Below, in pieces: positions 1 through 8,564 of a stretch of DNA of 64,000 nucleotides; the first letter of the stretch is position 1; the number at the start of each line of letters is the position of its first letter. The notes below the pieces were generated by a model. That model had not been told where the DNA came from. It saw only the letters and a program-made list of their open reading frames with translations, and made no database searches. Both the position numbers and the translations under genes were made by a program. Where the stretch lies: NCBI GenBank assembly GCA_047974375.1, contig JBKECF010000054.1:62001-126000 (forward strand), written 5' to 3'. The stretch comes from JBKECF01 sp047974375 (lineage in GTDB: Bacteria > Bacillota > Clostridia > Lachnospirales > CAMZNU01).

Positions 1-557
1 TTAAAAATTCTAAAGCTGTTGCTGTAGTTGGTGGCGGCAATGTAGCCATGGATGCAGCAAGATGTGCAAAAAGAGTTGGGGCAGAAAATGTATATATTGT
101 ATATAGACGTTCAAGAGAAGAAATGCCGTCACGTTTAGAGGAAATTCATCACGCAGAAGAAGAAGGAATAGAGTTGCAATTATTAACTAATCCTTTAAGA
201 ATAATAGGTGATGAAGAGGGCCGTGTAACAGGTATGGAATGTATAAAAATGGAACTTGGTGAGCCCGACGAATCTGGAAGAAGAAGACCAACGCCAATAG
301 AAGGTTCAAACTTTATACTAAAATTAGACTCTGTTATAATGTCAATTGGTACATCACCAAATCCATTGATACCTAGAACTACTAAAAATATGGATATAAA
401 TAAAAAAGGTTGCATTGTTGTAGATGACAATATGCGTAGTACTAAAGATAATGTATACGCAGGTGGCGATGCCGTTGTTGGTGCTGCTACAGTTATATAT
501 GCCATGGGCTGTGGTAAAGAAGCTGCAAAAACAATTCACGAAGATTTAAATAAATAG
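1..557 (+). CDS. gltA: GltD-type NAD(P)-binding oxidoreductase, glutamate synthase small subunit family (5' partial)
   Basis: The reading frame is already open at the left edge (first full codon at base 3), so only the C-terminal ~184 residues are present. The NAD(P)H-binding Rossmann motif VVGGGNVAMD is visible at the start. It is followed by the family's FAD-closing region (SIGTSPNPLIPRTT) and the C-terminal AGGDAVVGAATVIYAMGCGK segment, which contacts FAD. In glutamate synthase this subunit passes NADPH electrons toward the glutamate-forming subunit. In Clostridia the same fold also occurs as a stand-alone homomeric GltA and as the NfnB-type subunit of ferredoxin:NADP oxidoreductase. The visible half cannot separate these, so the symbol is provisional. 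The TAG stop lies inside a palindromic repeat. Confidence 0.85.
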   Translation, partial: KNSKAVAVVGGGNVAMDAARCAKRVGAENVYIVYRRSREEMPSRLEEIHHAEEEGIELQLLTNPLRIIGDEEGRVTGMECIKMELGEPDESGRRRPTPIEGSNFILKLDSVIMSIGTSPNPLIPRTTKNMDINKKGCIVVDDNMRSTKDNVYAGGDAVVGAATVIYAMGCGKEAAKTIHEDLNK

Positions 558-609
558 ACCTATCCGTTCAGTGGGGGATTGTACCCCCGCTGACGGAAAG
601 GTCTATTGA
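555..609. repeat. Palindromic repeat, hairpin form (family copy 1)
   Basis: A near-perfect inverted repeat. TAGACCTATCCGTTCAGTGG pairs with a right half ending in CTGACGGAAAGGTCTA across a short loop between G5 and C5 tracts. Its left arm begins with the TAG stop of the upstream gene, and its right end is GGTCTATTGAC, shared with copies at 2461 and 46355. It could stop transcription or protect the 3' end of the upstream mRNA, but no clean T-run follows at once. The remaining bases to 851 hold no gene. A segment near 815-839 (GGTTTACGACCAGAGG) resembles the interior of the 2461 copy, so a longer degenerate copy is possible. Confidence 0.75.
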
Positions 610-851
610 CTTTAAAATTGCGTACGTTTTAAGATTTTAGTTTTTTTCAAAATATTTTTTAGATTTTTTGAGTGTATAAAAACTTTTCTGTAAATAAACC
701 TTCTATTGATTAAAATTACACATACGGTTTTTACTAAAAAAGGCTAATGTTATTTTTGAAATAGCCGATAAAATGAATAACAAGTAAAGTAAAACAAGAT
801 AGACAAGTAGGTTAGTAAACTTACGGTTTACGACCAGAGGAGGGGGACGTA

Positions 852-1148
852 ATGAGTCTAACAGTCGGATCAAATTTTAATAACTACAGTTCATTATTTT
901 TAACCACCAAGAATGGTAAAAATTAAAAGAAAACGGCTAGTAATCAATTCGATTTTATGTCAATGGGAACTATTAGAAATGCTGTGATACAGCAAAAGAC
1001 TAAAGAGCAAATGAATTCAAGATTTGAACTTCATGATAAGATAGAGGAACAAATTAGAAAGCTTGATAAAAAATGGGACTGGGAACAACCAGTTAAAAAT
1101 AAAGCTTTAAATCAAATTTTTGGAAACAAATTTGAGTTATCAATATAG
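852..1148 (+). pseudogene. Small protein gene with one in-frame TAA
   Basis: An ATG at 852 follows a strong AGAGGAGGGGG ribosome site. It encodes 24 codons (MSLTVGSNFNNYSSLFLTTK and four more) before a TAA at 924-926. The same frame then stays open for 74 codons to TAG at 1146-1148, including a charged helical stretch (FELHDKIEEQIRKLDKKWDW). The strong ribosome site with same-frame continuation suggests one gene of about 98 codons interrupted by a single stop. Alternatively it is a 24-residue peptide followed by an unrelated open stretch. The downstream part has only a poor start of its own (ATG at 957, no ribosome site). I do not recognise the family. Confidence 0.45.
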
Positions 1149-1322
1149 ATTATCAAAGCCAAAGAATTTGTTATAATTATTTTGTTTTTTTATCATAGTT
1201 GTATTTTTTGCGTTTGTTATTTATAGCATTTCGCAAATGCCACTTCCCACTCGATTCCCGAAAGCTCATTTTTCAGTTATCAATTCGTATTTTAGCTAAT
1301 TCTTACCAATAAATAAAATATA

Positions 1323-1364
1323 GACCCCTGAAAGTTAGATTCTGAATTTAACTTTCGGGGGTTG
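1323..1364 (-). terminator. Terminator hairpin of the lacI-type gene
   Basis: CCCCTGAAAGTTA (1325-1337) pairs with TAACTTTCGGGG (1349-1360), a 12-bp stem with one bulged base. It begins just past the minus-strand stop codon. On the minus strand it is followed by a T-rich tract (CTATATTTTATTT). On the plus strand it is followed by GTTGTTTTTA, so it may work in both directions. Its arms resemble those of the hairpin at 55935. Confidence 0.7.
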
Positions 1365-1367
1365 TTT

Positions 1368-2369
1368 TTATGTAGATGACCTGAAAATAATATTAGTGCT
1401 CACTTCTATTTTAATAGGATTATATTTTTTACTATTACAAACGCTTAAAAGCCTATCAATGGCAGTTTGAGCCATGTATTTAATGGGAACGTTTATTGTA
1501 GTAATGCTTGGTTCGAAGTAGGAGCATATAGGTAGGTCGTCAAAACCTATTATGGCTATGTCTTCTGGTATTTTATATCCTGCTTCTTTAAAGGCTTTCA
1601 TTGCTCCTATGGCTATTAAATCGTTGTCGGCGAAGTAGCATCTTGCAATATTTACCCCTTGTTCTATTAAGGTTTTTAAGTCGGCGTAAGTTCCTTCAAC
1701 AGATGGAGCAACTTTATGCACTATAGAATTAGAAACAGACATACCTGCGGAGCGTATGGCTTTAAAGTACCCATCAGCCCTTTCTTCGAAATTATGAATA
1801 TGATAGGATGAATGAAGATATCCAGGCTGACTTTGGAATTTTTTTATTAATGTATTAGTAGCTTTATAGGCACTTTCTAAATTATTTATTAAAACGCAAT
1901 CCATTTTAGTAGAGTTAAAATAAGTATCTAATAATACAATAGGAAAGTTAATGTAAGAAAGGGGGAAAAAATCTTCGCTTTGCATCTCTGTTCCTAACAA
2001 AATAATGCCTTTACAATCGTGGGAAATCATTGCATCTAATTGTTTTAAAACATCGCCATTATCGAATAAATGGTTTATATATAGTTTACAATTTATATCT
2101 TTGCAATATTCTGTAATGCTATCGAAAAGTACTTTGAAAAATGGTGAGTCGTTAACAACAGTGCCGTGCTTTTTAAAAACTATAAAATTTATTGAGCCAT
2201 TTAGTTGCTGTGGCTTAATTTTGGTGAAGTCGTAAGAATAACTTTTTGCGGCTTCTATTATTTTTTTTCTTGTTTCTGTACTAACACCAGGTTTGCCATT
2301 AAGAGCCATGGAAACAGCAGCAGCAGAAATATTTAGTTTTTTAGCCAGTTCTTTAGCGGATATAGACAT
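1368..2369 (-). CDS. LacI-family transcriptional regulator
   Basis: A 333-residue protein with the LacI layout. The N-terminal helix-turn-helix (residues ~4-25, AKELAKKLNISAAAVSMALN) and hinge helix (GVSTETRKKIIEAA) precede a periplasmic-binding-protein-type effector domain to the C-terminus. The latter holds motifs such as FADNDLIAIGAMKAFKEAGY and IIGFDDLPICSYFEPSITTI. Full length for the family. It is transcribed divergently from the sugar operon that starts at 2764, and palindromic ATTAAGCA half sites lie in front of that operon. The inferred role is a repressor released by the operon's sugar. Ribosome site AGGGAGAAAC precedes the ATG. Confidence 0.93.
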   Translation of the reverse strand: MSISAKELAKKLNISAAAVSMALNGKPGVSTETRKKIIEAAKSYSYDFTKIKPQQLNGSINFIVFKKHGTVVNDSPFFKVLFDSITEYCKDINCKLYINHLFDNGDVLKQLDAMISHDCKGIILLGTEMQSEDFFPLSYINFPIVLLDTYFNSTKMDCVLINNLESAYKATNTLIKKFQSQPGYLHSSYHIHNFEERADGYFKAIRSAGMSVSNSIVHKVAPSVEGTYADLKTLIEQGVNIARCYFADNDLIAIGAMKAFKEAGYKIPEDIAIIGFDDLPICSYFEPSITTINVPIKYMAQTAIDRLLSVCNSKKYNPIKIEVSTNIIFRSST

Positions 2370-2460
2370 ATGTTTCTCCCTTCGTAGTAGAACAGCGGTG
2401 AACAGCTGACAAAGGCGGAGCCTTTGGTTTTGCTATAAGCAAAATTTAGAACTTAAAATC

Positions 2461-2619
2461 GTTAATCGGTAAGAATTAGACCCTCACTTCAATGTATACA
2501 TCTGGTCGTTTACTACGTAAACTGCTCTGGTCATAAAGCTCCGCTTTATTGCTCGAGTATGCAACCAAATTCGCCGTTCAGGGGGGTACAAGCCCCAGCT
2601 GACGGATAGGTCTATTGAC
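2461..2619 (+). repeat. Palindromic repeat, long form (family copy 2)
   Basis: The left end is GTTAATCGGTAAGAATTAGA and the right end is GACGGATAGGTCTATTGAC. The right part forms a hairpin (CCGTTCAGGGGGG against CCCCAGCTGACGG). The interior contains smaller inverted repeats (AAAGCTCCGCTTT). About 159 bp. The reverse complement of the copy at 47787-47966 lines up with it over most of its length, including TATGCAACCAA and CGACCAAATTCGCCGTTCAG-like segments. It lies in the lacI/sugar-operon intergenic region, upstream of the likely operator. The stretch 2370-2460 before it holds two further small hairpins (AAAGGC/GCCTTT and TTTTGC/GCAAAA). Confidence 0.8.
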
Positions 2620-2664
2620 TCATTATATAGTTTTAATTAATTTCATGCAATAGCTTAAGGTTGA

Positions 2665-2731
2665 ATTAAGCAGTGATTAAGCAATAAATGCTTAATATTA
2701 TCTTTTAATTAAGCGTACGCAACTGTATAAT
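2665..2731 (+). promoter_or_regulatory. Operator half-site cluster and promoter of the pentose operon
   Basis: ATTAAGCA occurs at 2665-2672 and 2676-2683 and inverted as TGCTTAAT at 2689-2696. The last two make an 8-bp palindrome with a 5-bp gap, the size expected for a LacI-type operator. A related AATTAAGCG follows at 2706-2714. TATAAT at 2726-2731 is a good -10; no strong -35 is seen, so the palindrome would overlap the -35 region. The regulator at 1368-2369 is the obvious candidate binder (inference). Confidence 0.5.
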
Positions 2732-2763
2732 TAAAAAAAACAAATAATTTGTGGAGGAATTCT

Positions 2764-4161
2764 ATGAGTATAAAACTAGGTTTTGCACCTACAAGAAGAA
2801 GTATTTTTAGTGCACCAGATGCAATAAAGTATAGAGGATTAACGTCAGACAGATTAAAAGAGCTTAAGGTTGACTTTGTAGATATTACAGATATCAACGA
2901 AGAAGGCTTACTTTACGACGATGGCGATATGCAAAAAATTGCAGCTAAATTTAAAGCTGAAAAAATTGATGGTTTATTTTTACCACATTGTAATTTTGGA
3001 ACTGAATACATTTGTGCAAGGCTTGCCAAAGAATTAAATGTACCTGTATTACTATGGGGACCTTTAGATGAAAGACCAGACGAAAATGGTAGAAGACTGC
3101 GAGACACGCAATGTGGACTTTTTGCAACGGGTAAAGTATTAAGGCGTTTCAAGGTTCCTTTTACTTATATGACCAATTGCAGACTTAGCGACCCTGTTTT
3201 TGAAAGAGGCCTTAAGGACTTTATGGCAGTATGTAATGTAGTTAAGGAATTTAAAAACATTAGAATTTTACAAATTTCTACAAGACCATTTGATTTTTGG
3301 ACTACTATGTGTAACGAAGGTGAGTTATTGGAAAAATTCAATGTTCAATTAGCACCTGTGCCAATGCCAGAACTTACAGATGAGGTTAAAAAAGTAAAAG
3401 AAAATAAGGAAGAAGTAGAAAAGGTAGTTAAGTATTGTAGAGAGAATATGGAAATTTGTGTTGGCGATGAACATTTGGAAAATGTTGCGGCTTTAAAAGT
3501 AGCTATGAAAAACTTAGCAACGAAGTATGGTTGTAAAGCTATTGCTTTACAATGTTGGAATCAACTGCAAAAAGAAATAGGTGTAATGCCTTGTGCTGCC
3601 AATGCTTTATTAAACGATGAGGGTATACCTGTTGTTTGTGAAACAGATATACATGGGGCAATTACTTCTATATTAGTAGAGGCTGCCGGAATGGGAGAAA
3701 CAAGAAGTTTCTTTGCTGACTGGACAATAAGGCATCCAGACGTAAAAAATGGAGAACTTTTACAACATTGTGGCCCATGGCCAATTTCTATTGCTAAGGA
3801 AAAAGCAAAACTAACATATCCTCTTGCTTTCGACCACCCTGGAAGCATTACAGCAGAGGCAAAACATGGCGATGTATCCTTAGTTCGATTTGACGGCGAC
3901 AATGGGGAATATTCATTATTATTAGGTAATGCCAAAGGAATAGAAGGGCCTAAAGGTATGGGAACATACTTATGGGTTGAGGTGGAAAATATAAAAAGGC
4001 TGGAAGCTAAAGTTGTAGAAGGTCCATATATTCATCATTGCGTAGGTATTCACAAAGATGTTGTGCCTGTTTTATATGAGGCATGTAAATATATAGGAGT
4101 AGCGCCAGATTTATACGACCCAATTGAGGAAGATGTAAAGGCGTATTTGAGAGGAGAATAG
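2764..4161 (+). CDS. L-fucose/L-arabinose isomerase family protein (possible apiose-type isomerase)
   Basis: A 465-residue protein whose start at ATG 2764 is set by GTGGAGG eight bases upstream; a TTG fifteen bases earlier lies before this site and is rejected. The fold pattern is that of the FucI/AraA superfamily. There is an N-terminal domain (LFLPHCNFGTEYICARLAKE) and a C-terminal catalytic domain with acid and histidine residues (CETDIHGAITSILVEAA, GSITAEAKHGDVSLVRF, YIHHCVGIHKD). Such enzymes interconvert an aldose and a ketose using Mn2+. The neighbours are a two-subunit transketolase, an FGGY kinase and an RbsABC importer. This fits D-apiose to apulose conversion, but other branched or 6-deoxy sugars are possible. 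Confidence 0.8.
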   Translation: MSIKLGFAPTRRSIFSAPDAIKYRGLTSDRLKELKVDFVDITDINEEGLLYDDGDMQKIAAKFKAEKIDGLFLPHCNFGTEYICARLAKELNVPVLLWGPLDERPDENGRRLRDTQCGLFATGKVLRRFKVPFTYMTNCRLSDPVFERGLKDFMAVCNVVKEFKNIRILQISTRPFDFWTTMCNEGELLEKFNVQLAPVPMPELTDEVKKVKENKEEVEKVVKYCRENMEICVGDEHLENVAALKVAMKNLATKYGCKAIALQCWNQLQKEIGVMPCAANALLNDEGIPVVCETDIHGAITSILVEAAGMGETRSFFADWTIRHPDVKNGELLQHCGPWPISIAKEKAKLTYPLAFDHPGSITAEAKHGDVSLVRFDGDNGEYSLLLGNAKGIEGPKGMGTYLWVEVENIKRLEAKVVEGPYIHHCVGIHKDVVPVLYEACKYIGVAPDLYDPIEEDVKAYLRGE

Positions 4162-4164
4162 GAA

Positions 4165-5007
4165 ATGGAAAGTTTAAAAGAATTGCAAATAAAAGCCTAT
4201 GACCTTAGAAAAATAGTTTTAGACATGATAGTAAGGGCTAAAGGCGGGCACATTGGTGGTGATTTTAGTGTTATGGAAATTTTAACAGTTTTATATAACA
4301 GGCACATGAATATCTCGCCAGAAAATAAAGATGACCCTAACAGAGATTTATTTGTAATGAGTAAAGGTCATTCAGTTGAAGCTTACTATGCTGTTTTAGC
4401 GGACAAAGGTTTTTTTAATAAAGATAAATTAATAGAAGAATTTTCTACATTTGGAACACAATTCATTGGTCACCCAAATAATAAACTTGACGGTATTGAA
4501 ATGAATTCAGGTTCATTAGGCCATGGGTTGCCTGTTTGTGTCGGTATGGCTTTAGCCTCCAAAATGGATAAAAAGGATAATAGAGTTTATACAGTAATGG
4601 GCGATGGCGAACTTGCAGAAGGCTCTGTATGGGAAGGCTTTATGTCTGGGGGGCACTATAAGTTGGACAATCTTTGTGCTGTTATAGATAGAAATAAATT
4701 ACAAATATCTGGCCCTACAGAAGATGTTATGTCTCACGAAAATCTTTTTAATAGAGTAAAAAGTTTTAATTGGCACGTAATAGAGGTAAAGGGAAACCAC
4801 GTAGGAGAGTTAGACAAAGCTTTTACTGAAGCAAAAAACACAAAGGGAATGCCTACTTGCATTATTGCCAACACTACAAAAGGTTATGGCGGTGGTAGTG
4901 TAATGGAAAACAAGGCAAATTGGCATCATAAAGTTCCAACAACTGAAGAGTACAATACTATAGTTGATGAGATAAATGCGAGAAAGGAGATTTTACTTAA
5001 TGAATAA
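4165..5007 (+). CDS. Transketolase, N-terminal (thiamine-binding) subunit
   Basis: A 280-residue protein starting three bases after the isomerase stop. It carries the transketolase N-terminal signature: GGHIGGDFS near residue 30, SKGHSVEAYYAVLA near 70, GSLGHGLPVCVGMALA, and the thiamine diphosphate/Mg2+ motif GDGELAEGSVWEG with the later DRNKLQISG. It covers only the pyrophosphate-binding half, as in archaeal and clostridial split transketolases. The other half is the next gene. The pair would move a two-carbon ketol unit. In the D-apiose pathway a split enzyme of this type acts on apulose 4-phosphate; the specificity here is inferred from context. Confidence 0.92.
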   Translation: MESLKELQIKAYDLRKIVLDMIVRAKGGHIGGDFSVMEILTVLYNRHMNISPENKDDPNRDLFVMSKGHSVEAYYAVLADKGFFNKDKLIEEFSTFGTQFIGHPNNKLDGIEMNSGSLGHGLPVCVGMALASKMDKKDNRVYTVMGDGELAEGSVWEGFMSGGHYKLDNLCAVIDRNKLQISGPTEDVMSHENLFNRVKSFNWHVIEVKGNHVGELDKAFTEAKNTKGMPTCIIANTTKGYGGGSVMENKANWHHKVPTTEEYNTIVDEINARKEILLNE

Positions 5008-5932
5008 TATACCTAATCGTAAGGCTATATGTGATATTTTATTAAAAAAAGCTAAAAATGATGAAGACATAGTTGTTTTATGTAGCGATTCTAGAGGTTC
5101 TGCCTCTATGGCGCCTTTTTATGAGGAGTACCCAGAACAATCAATTGAAGTAGGAATTGCGGAACAAAACTTAGTTAGTATTTCTGCGGGTTTAGCAAAA
5201 TGTGGGAAGAAACCTTTTGCTTTTTCTCCGGCAAGTTTTGTTTCTACAAGAAGTTACGAACAAGCTAAGGTAGATGTGGCTTATTCCAATACTAATGTAA
5301 AATTAGTTGGTATAAGTGGCGGAATTAGTTATGGGGCTTTAGGTATGAGTCATCATTCTGCTCAAGACATTGCTGCTATGTCTTCTATTCCAAATATGCG
5401 AGTTTACTTGCCTAGTGATAGATTTCAAACAGAAAAGTTATTTGAAGAATTGCTTAAGGATAAAAAGCCGGCTTATATAAGAGTTGGTAGAAATCCTGTG
5501 GAAGATACTTATAGTGAAAACAATTGTCCATTTGAATTAGATAAAGCAACAGTAATAGGAAATGGTACAGACATTTTAATAATTGCTTGTGGTGAAATGG
5601 TTAAACCTGCCGTGGATTCCATAGAATTATTAAAAGCAAATGGCATTAATGCAACTGTGTTAGATATGTATTGTGTAAAACCTATAGACAAAGCTTCAAT
5701 ATTAAAATATGGTGAAAAAGTAAAAGGTGTAATTACAATGGAGGAACATTCACCTTTTGGCGGCCTAGGTTCTATGGTAAGTCAAATTATTTCTGAAAAT
5801 TGCCCTAAAAAGGTAATTAACTTAGCACTGCCAGATTCTCCAGTAATTACAGGAACATCTAAGGAAGTGTTTGAACATTATAAGTTAAATCCAGAAGGAA
5901 TATTAAATAAGGCATTGGAGATATGTAAATGA
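5000..5932 (+). CDS. Transketolase, C-terminal subunit
   Basis: A 310-residue partner of the preceding gene, overlapping it by 8 bases. AAAGGAGA at 4983-4990 selects ATG 5000 over an upstream in-frame start. It has the pyrimidine-binding domain (SIEVGIAEQNLVSISAGLA with the catalytic Glu that activates thiamine, then FSPASFVSTRSYEQAKVDVA). The transketolase C-terminal domain follows (TDILIIACGEMVKPAVDSIE, ITMEEHSPFGGLGSMVSQ). Translational overlap fits a fixed 1:1 subunit ratio. Confidence 0.92.
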   Translation: MNNIPNRKAICDILLKKAKNDEDIVVLCSDSRGSASMAPFYEEYPEQSIEVGIAEQNLVSISAGLAKCGKKPFAFSPASFVSTRSYEQAKVDVAYSNTNVKLVGISGGISYGALGMSHHSAQDIAAMSSIPNMRVYLPSDRFQTEKLFEELLKDKKPAYIRVGRNPVEDTYSENNCPFELDKATVIGNGTDILIIACGEMVKPAVDSIELLKANGINATVLDMYCVKPIDKASILKYGEKVKGVITMEEHSPFGGLGSMVSQIISENCPKKVINLALPDSPVITGTSKEVFEHYKLNPEGILNKALEICK

Positions 5933-7401
5933 TAAAATATGTTATTAGCATAGACCAAAGTACGCAGGGTACAAAGGCTTTGTTGTTTGACAATAGTGGT
6001 AATTTGCTGGATAGAAAAGACTTGTTACATCAACAAATTGTGGACAAAAATGGTTGGGTTTCTCATGATCCTATGGAGATTTATAATAATACTAAAAGTA
6101 TTATAAAAGACATTGTTGAAAAAAATAATATTAATAATGAGGACATTGCAGGAATTGCCATAAGTAACCAGAGAGAAACCACAGCAATGTGGTATAGGAA
6201 AACAGGTGAACCACTAAATAATGCCATAGTGTGGCAATGTAGCAGAGCATTAAAAATTGGTGAAAGAGAATATGTTAAAAAACATTCAGAGGAAATAAGG
6301 GAGAAAACAGGCATGGTTTTATCCCCTTATTTCCCTGCCTTAAAAATAGTGTGGCTACTTGAAAATACAGATGCCTTAAAAGAACTAGGGACAGAAAATA
6401 TTTGTTATGGTACAATGGATACATGGCTTGTATTTAAATTAACAGAGGGTAGGTCTTATAAAACTGATTTTTCCAACGCTTCACGTACTCAACTATTTAA
6501 TATATGCGATTTAAAATGGGATGAAGATATTTGTAATTGGCTAGGTATAAATATTAAAAATTTACCTGAAGTAGTGGACTCCAATGCACTTTATGGATAT
6601 ACAACTTTAGATGGATATTTTTCTAAAGCTATACCAGTTCATTGCGTTATGGGAGATTCTCATGCGGCTTTGTTCGGTCAAGGTTGTCATAAAAAGGGCA
6701 TGGCAAAGTCTACCTATGGAACAGGTTCTTCTGTTATGATGAATGTAGGTGAAAAACCTTTTATTAGTAATACTGGCGTTGTTACATCTCTTGCTTGGTC
6801 AAGGAATGGTCGAGTTAATTATGTACTAGAGGGCAATATTAATTATACAGGAGCTGTTATATCATGGCTTAAAAATGACATGGGTATGATAGATTCACCA
6901 CAGGAAGCCGAAGAATTGGCAAGAGCGTCTAAAAAAACAGATGATTTATTTTTAGTTCCAGCTTTTTCTGGCTTAGGTGCACCACATTGGGATAGCAATG
7001 CTAAAGCCTCTGTAGTAGGTATGGATAGAACGACTGGAAAGGCCGAATTTGTAAGAGCAGGTCTTGAAAGTATTGCCTATCAAATAAATGATGTTGTAAA
7101 GGCTATGGAAAAAGATTCAAATATAGTTGTAGAAGAACTAAGAGTTGACGGTGGACCTACAAGAAACAATTATTTAATGGAGTTTCAAAGTGATTTAATA
7201 AATGCCGTTGTAAAAGTGCCAAAGGCTGAGGAACTATCGGCAATCGGTGTTGCATATATGGCGCTAATTACTTTAGGTATTGCTAAAGAAGATATTTTTG
7301 AAAATATAGTATATAAAAACTATAACCCAAAAATGGATGTAGACATAAGAAAAAATAAATTGAATGGTTGGAATAACGCCGTTAAAAGCGTTTTACAATA
7401 A
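5929..7401 (+). CDS. FGGY-family carbohydrate kinase
   Basis: A 490-residue kinase whose ATG overlaps the previous TGA (ATGA). The N-terminal phosphate-binding motif ISIDQSTQGTKALLFD and the early ISNQRETTAMW segment are glycerol-kinase-like. The C-terminal half has the ATP-site motifs YGTGSSVMMNVG and GGPTRNNYLMEFQSDLINA. Length is normal for the FGGY family. Glycerol kinase itself is unlikely: the gene sits between transketolase and a sugar importer, so the substrate is probably the ketose made by the operon's isomerase (apulose or a related sugar, inferred). Confidence 0.88.
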   Translation: MIKYVISIDQSTQGTKALLFDNSGNLLDRKDLLHQQIVDKNGWVSHDPMEIYNNTKSIIKDIVEKNNINNEDIAGIAISNQRETTAMWYRKTGEPLNNAIVWQCSRALKIGEREYVKKHSEEIREKTGMVLSPYFPALKIVWLLENTDALKELGTENICYGTMDTWLVFKLTEGRSYKTDFSNASRTQLFNICDLKWDEDICNWLGINIKNLPEVVDSNALYGYTTLDGYFSKAIPVHCVMGDSHAALFGQGCHKKGMAKSTYGTGSSVMMNVGEKPFISNTGVVTSLAWSRNGRVNYVLEGNINYTGAVISWLKNDMGMIDSPQEAEELARASKKTDDLFLVPAFSGLGAPHWDSNAKASVVGMDRTTGKAEFVRAGLESIAYQINDVVKAMEKDSNIVVEELRVDGGPTRNNYLMEFQSDLINAVVKVPKAEELSAIGVAYMALITLGIAKEDIFENIVYKNYNPKMDVDIRKNKLNGWNNAVKSVLQ

Positions 7402-7424
7402 AGAAAATTAAAAGGAGAATTTTT

Positions 7425-8474
7425 ATGAAAAAGAAAAGAGCATTAGGGTTATTATTATCAGGTTGTCTATTTGCAACTATGTTGTCTGGTTGTGGAAGTA
7501 CGCCAGCAGAACCAGAACAACCAAAGGAAACGGAACAAGCGGAGGTAACACCATCGGAGGAATCGGACAGTGAAGTTTCTGAAGAAGTAGTTGCCTTACC
7601 TGGTGGTGGATCGAACATTATTTATGTAATTACTCCATCTCATTCAAACCCGTTTTTCAAAACAGAGGCTGACAGTGCCGAGGCAAAAGCAACAGAACTA
7701 GGTTATGAAGTTAAAGTTTCATCTCATGACGATGATGCAACTAAGCAAATGGAATTGTTCGAGAATGCTATAGCTGATAAAGCTGCAGCTATTATTTGCG
7801 ACAATGCTGGGGCAGATGCTACCGTTGAAGCGGTACAAAAAGCAGCAGATGCAGGTATTCCTACTTTCTTAATTGACAGAGAAATTAACCAAGATGGTAT
7901 TGCTATTTCTCAAATAGTTGCAAACAACTACCAAGGGGCAAAAGCTATTGCTGAAGCTTGGGTTGAAGAAATGGGCGAAACAGGGAAATACGCTGAATTG
8001 TTAGGTAAGGAGTCAGATACAAATGCAGGCGTGCGTTCTAGTGCCTTCCATGAAGTAATTGACCAATACGAAGACTTGGAAATGGTAGCACAACAAACAG
8101 CTAACTGGGAACAAACTCAAGGTTACGAAAAAGCGGAAACAATTTTACAATCTAATCCAGAAATAACAGGCATTATTTGTGGTAACGACACAATGGCAGT
8201 AGGTGCAGCAGAGGCATGTATAGCTGCAGGCAGAACAGATATAAAAATAATTGGTGTGGATGGTTCTGACGAAGCAGCGGCATTAATTAGAGATGGAAAA
8301 ATGGTTGGTACAGCACTTCAGCAATGTGCATTAATGGCAGAAATGGCAGTTCAACAAGCTGATGACTACTTAAAAAATGGCACAACAGGTTTAGAGGAAA
8401 AACAATTAGTTGACTGCGTTGCTATTACAGCAGAAAATGTAGACAACTTAAGTACTTTTGTTTATTCAGAATAG
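7425..8474 (+). CDS. Sugar ABC transporter substrate-binding lipoprotein (RbsB-like)
   Basis: A 349-residue protein with a signal peptide and lipobox LSGC (Cys 23), then a Glu/Pro/Ser-rich linker. The mature domain is a type 1 periplasmic-binding fold: YVITPSHSNPFFKTEADSAE, ADKAAAIICDNAGADATVEA, TGIICGNDTMAVGAAEACIA and IKIIGVDGSDEAAALIRDGK are characteristic of the ribose/AI-2/galactose cluster. It would be tethered outside the membrane and feed the permease at 10772. A hairpin with a T-run directly after the gene would keep its transcript level above that of the transport genes. Confidence 0.93.
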   Translation: MKKKRALGLLLSGCLFATMLSGCGSTPAEPEQPKETEQAEVTPSEESDSEVSEEVVALPGGGSNIIYVITPSHSNPFFKTEADSAEAKATELGYEVKVSSHDDDATKQMELFENAIADKAAAIICDNAGADATVEAVQKAADAGIPTFLIDREINQDGIAISQIVANNYQGAKAIAEAWVEEMGETGKYAELLGKESDTNAGVRSSAFHEVIDQYEDLEMVAQQTANWEQTQGYEKAETILQSNPEITGIICGNDTMAVGAAEACIAAGRTDIKIIGVDGSDEAAALIRDGKMVGTALQQCALMAEMAVQQADDYLKNGTTGLEEKQLVDCVAITAENVDNLSTFVYSE

Positions 8475-8497
8475 AACTACATAGTTTAAATTTTTAC

Positions 8498-8549
8498 AGG
8501 ATTGCGAATAGAACACTGTGTTAAGCCTTTCGCAATCCTTTTATATTTT
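8498..8549 (+). terminator. Intra-operon partial terminator
   Basis: AGGATTGCGAA (8498-8508) pairs exactly with TTCGCAATCCT (8529-8539) and is followed by TTATATTTTTTA. It lies between the binding-protein gene and the rest of the transporter. This is a common way to make more binding protein than permease. Confidence 0.75.
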
Positions 8550-8564
8550 TTAAAGGAGCAGCAT

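Noticed and set aside
1293..1311. Additional copy of the repeat family (CTAATTCTTACCAATAAAT)
   Set aside because: Only one end is similar, with mismatches, and the other end is not recognisable. Kept only as a possible relic.
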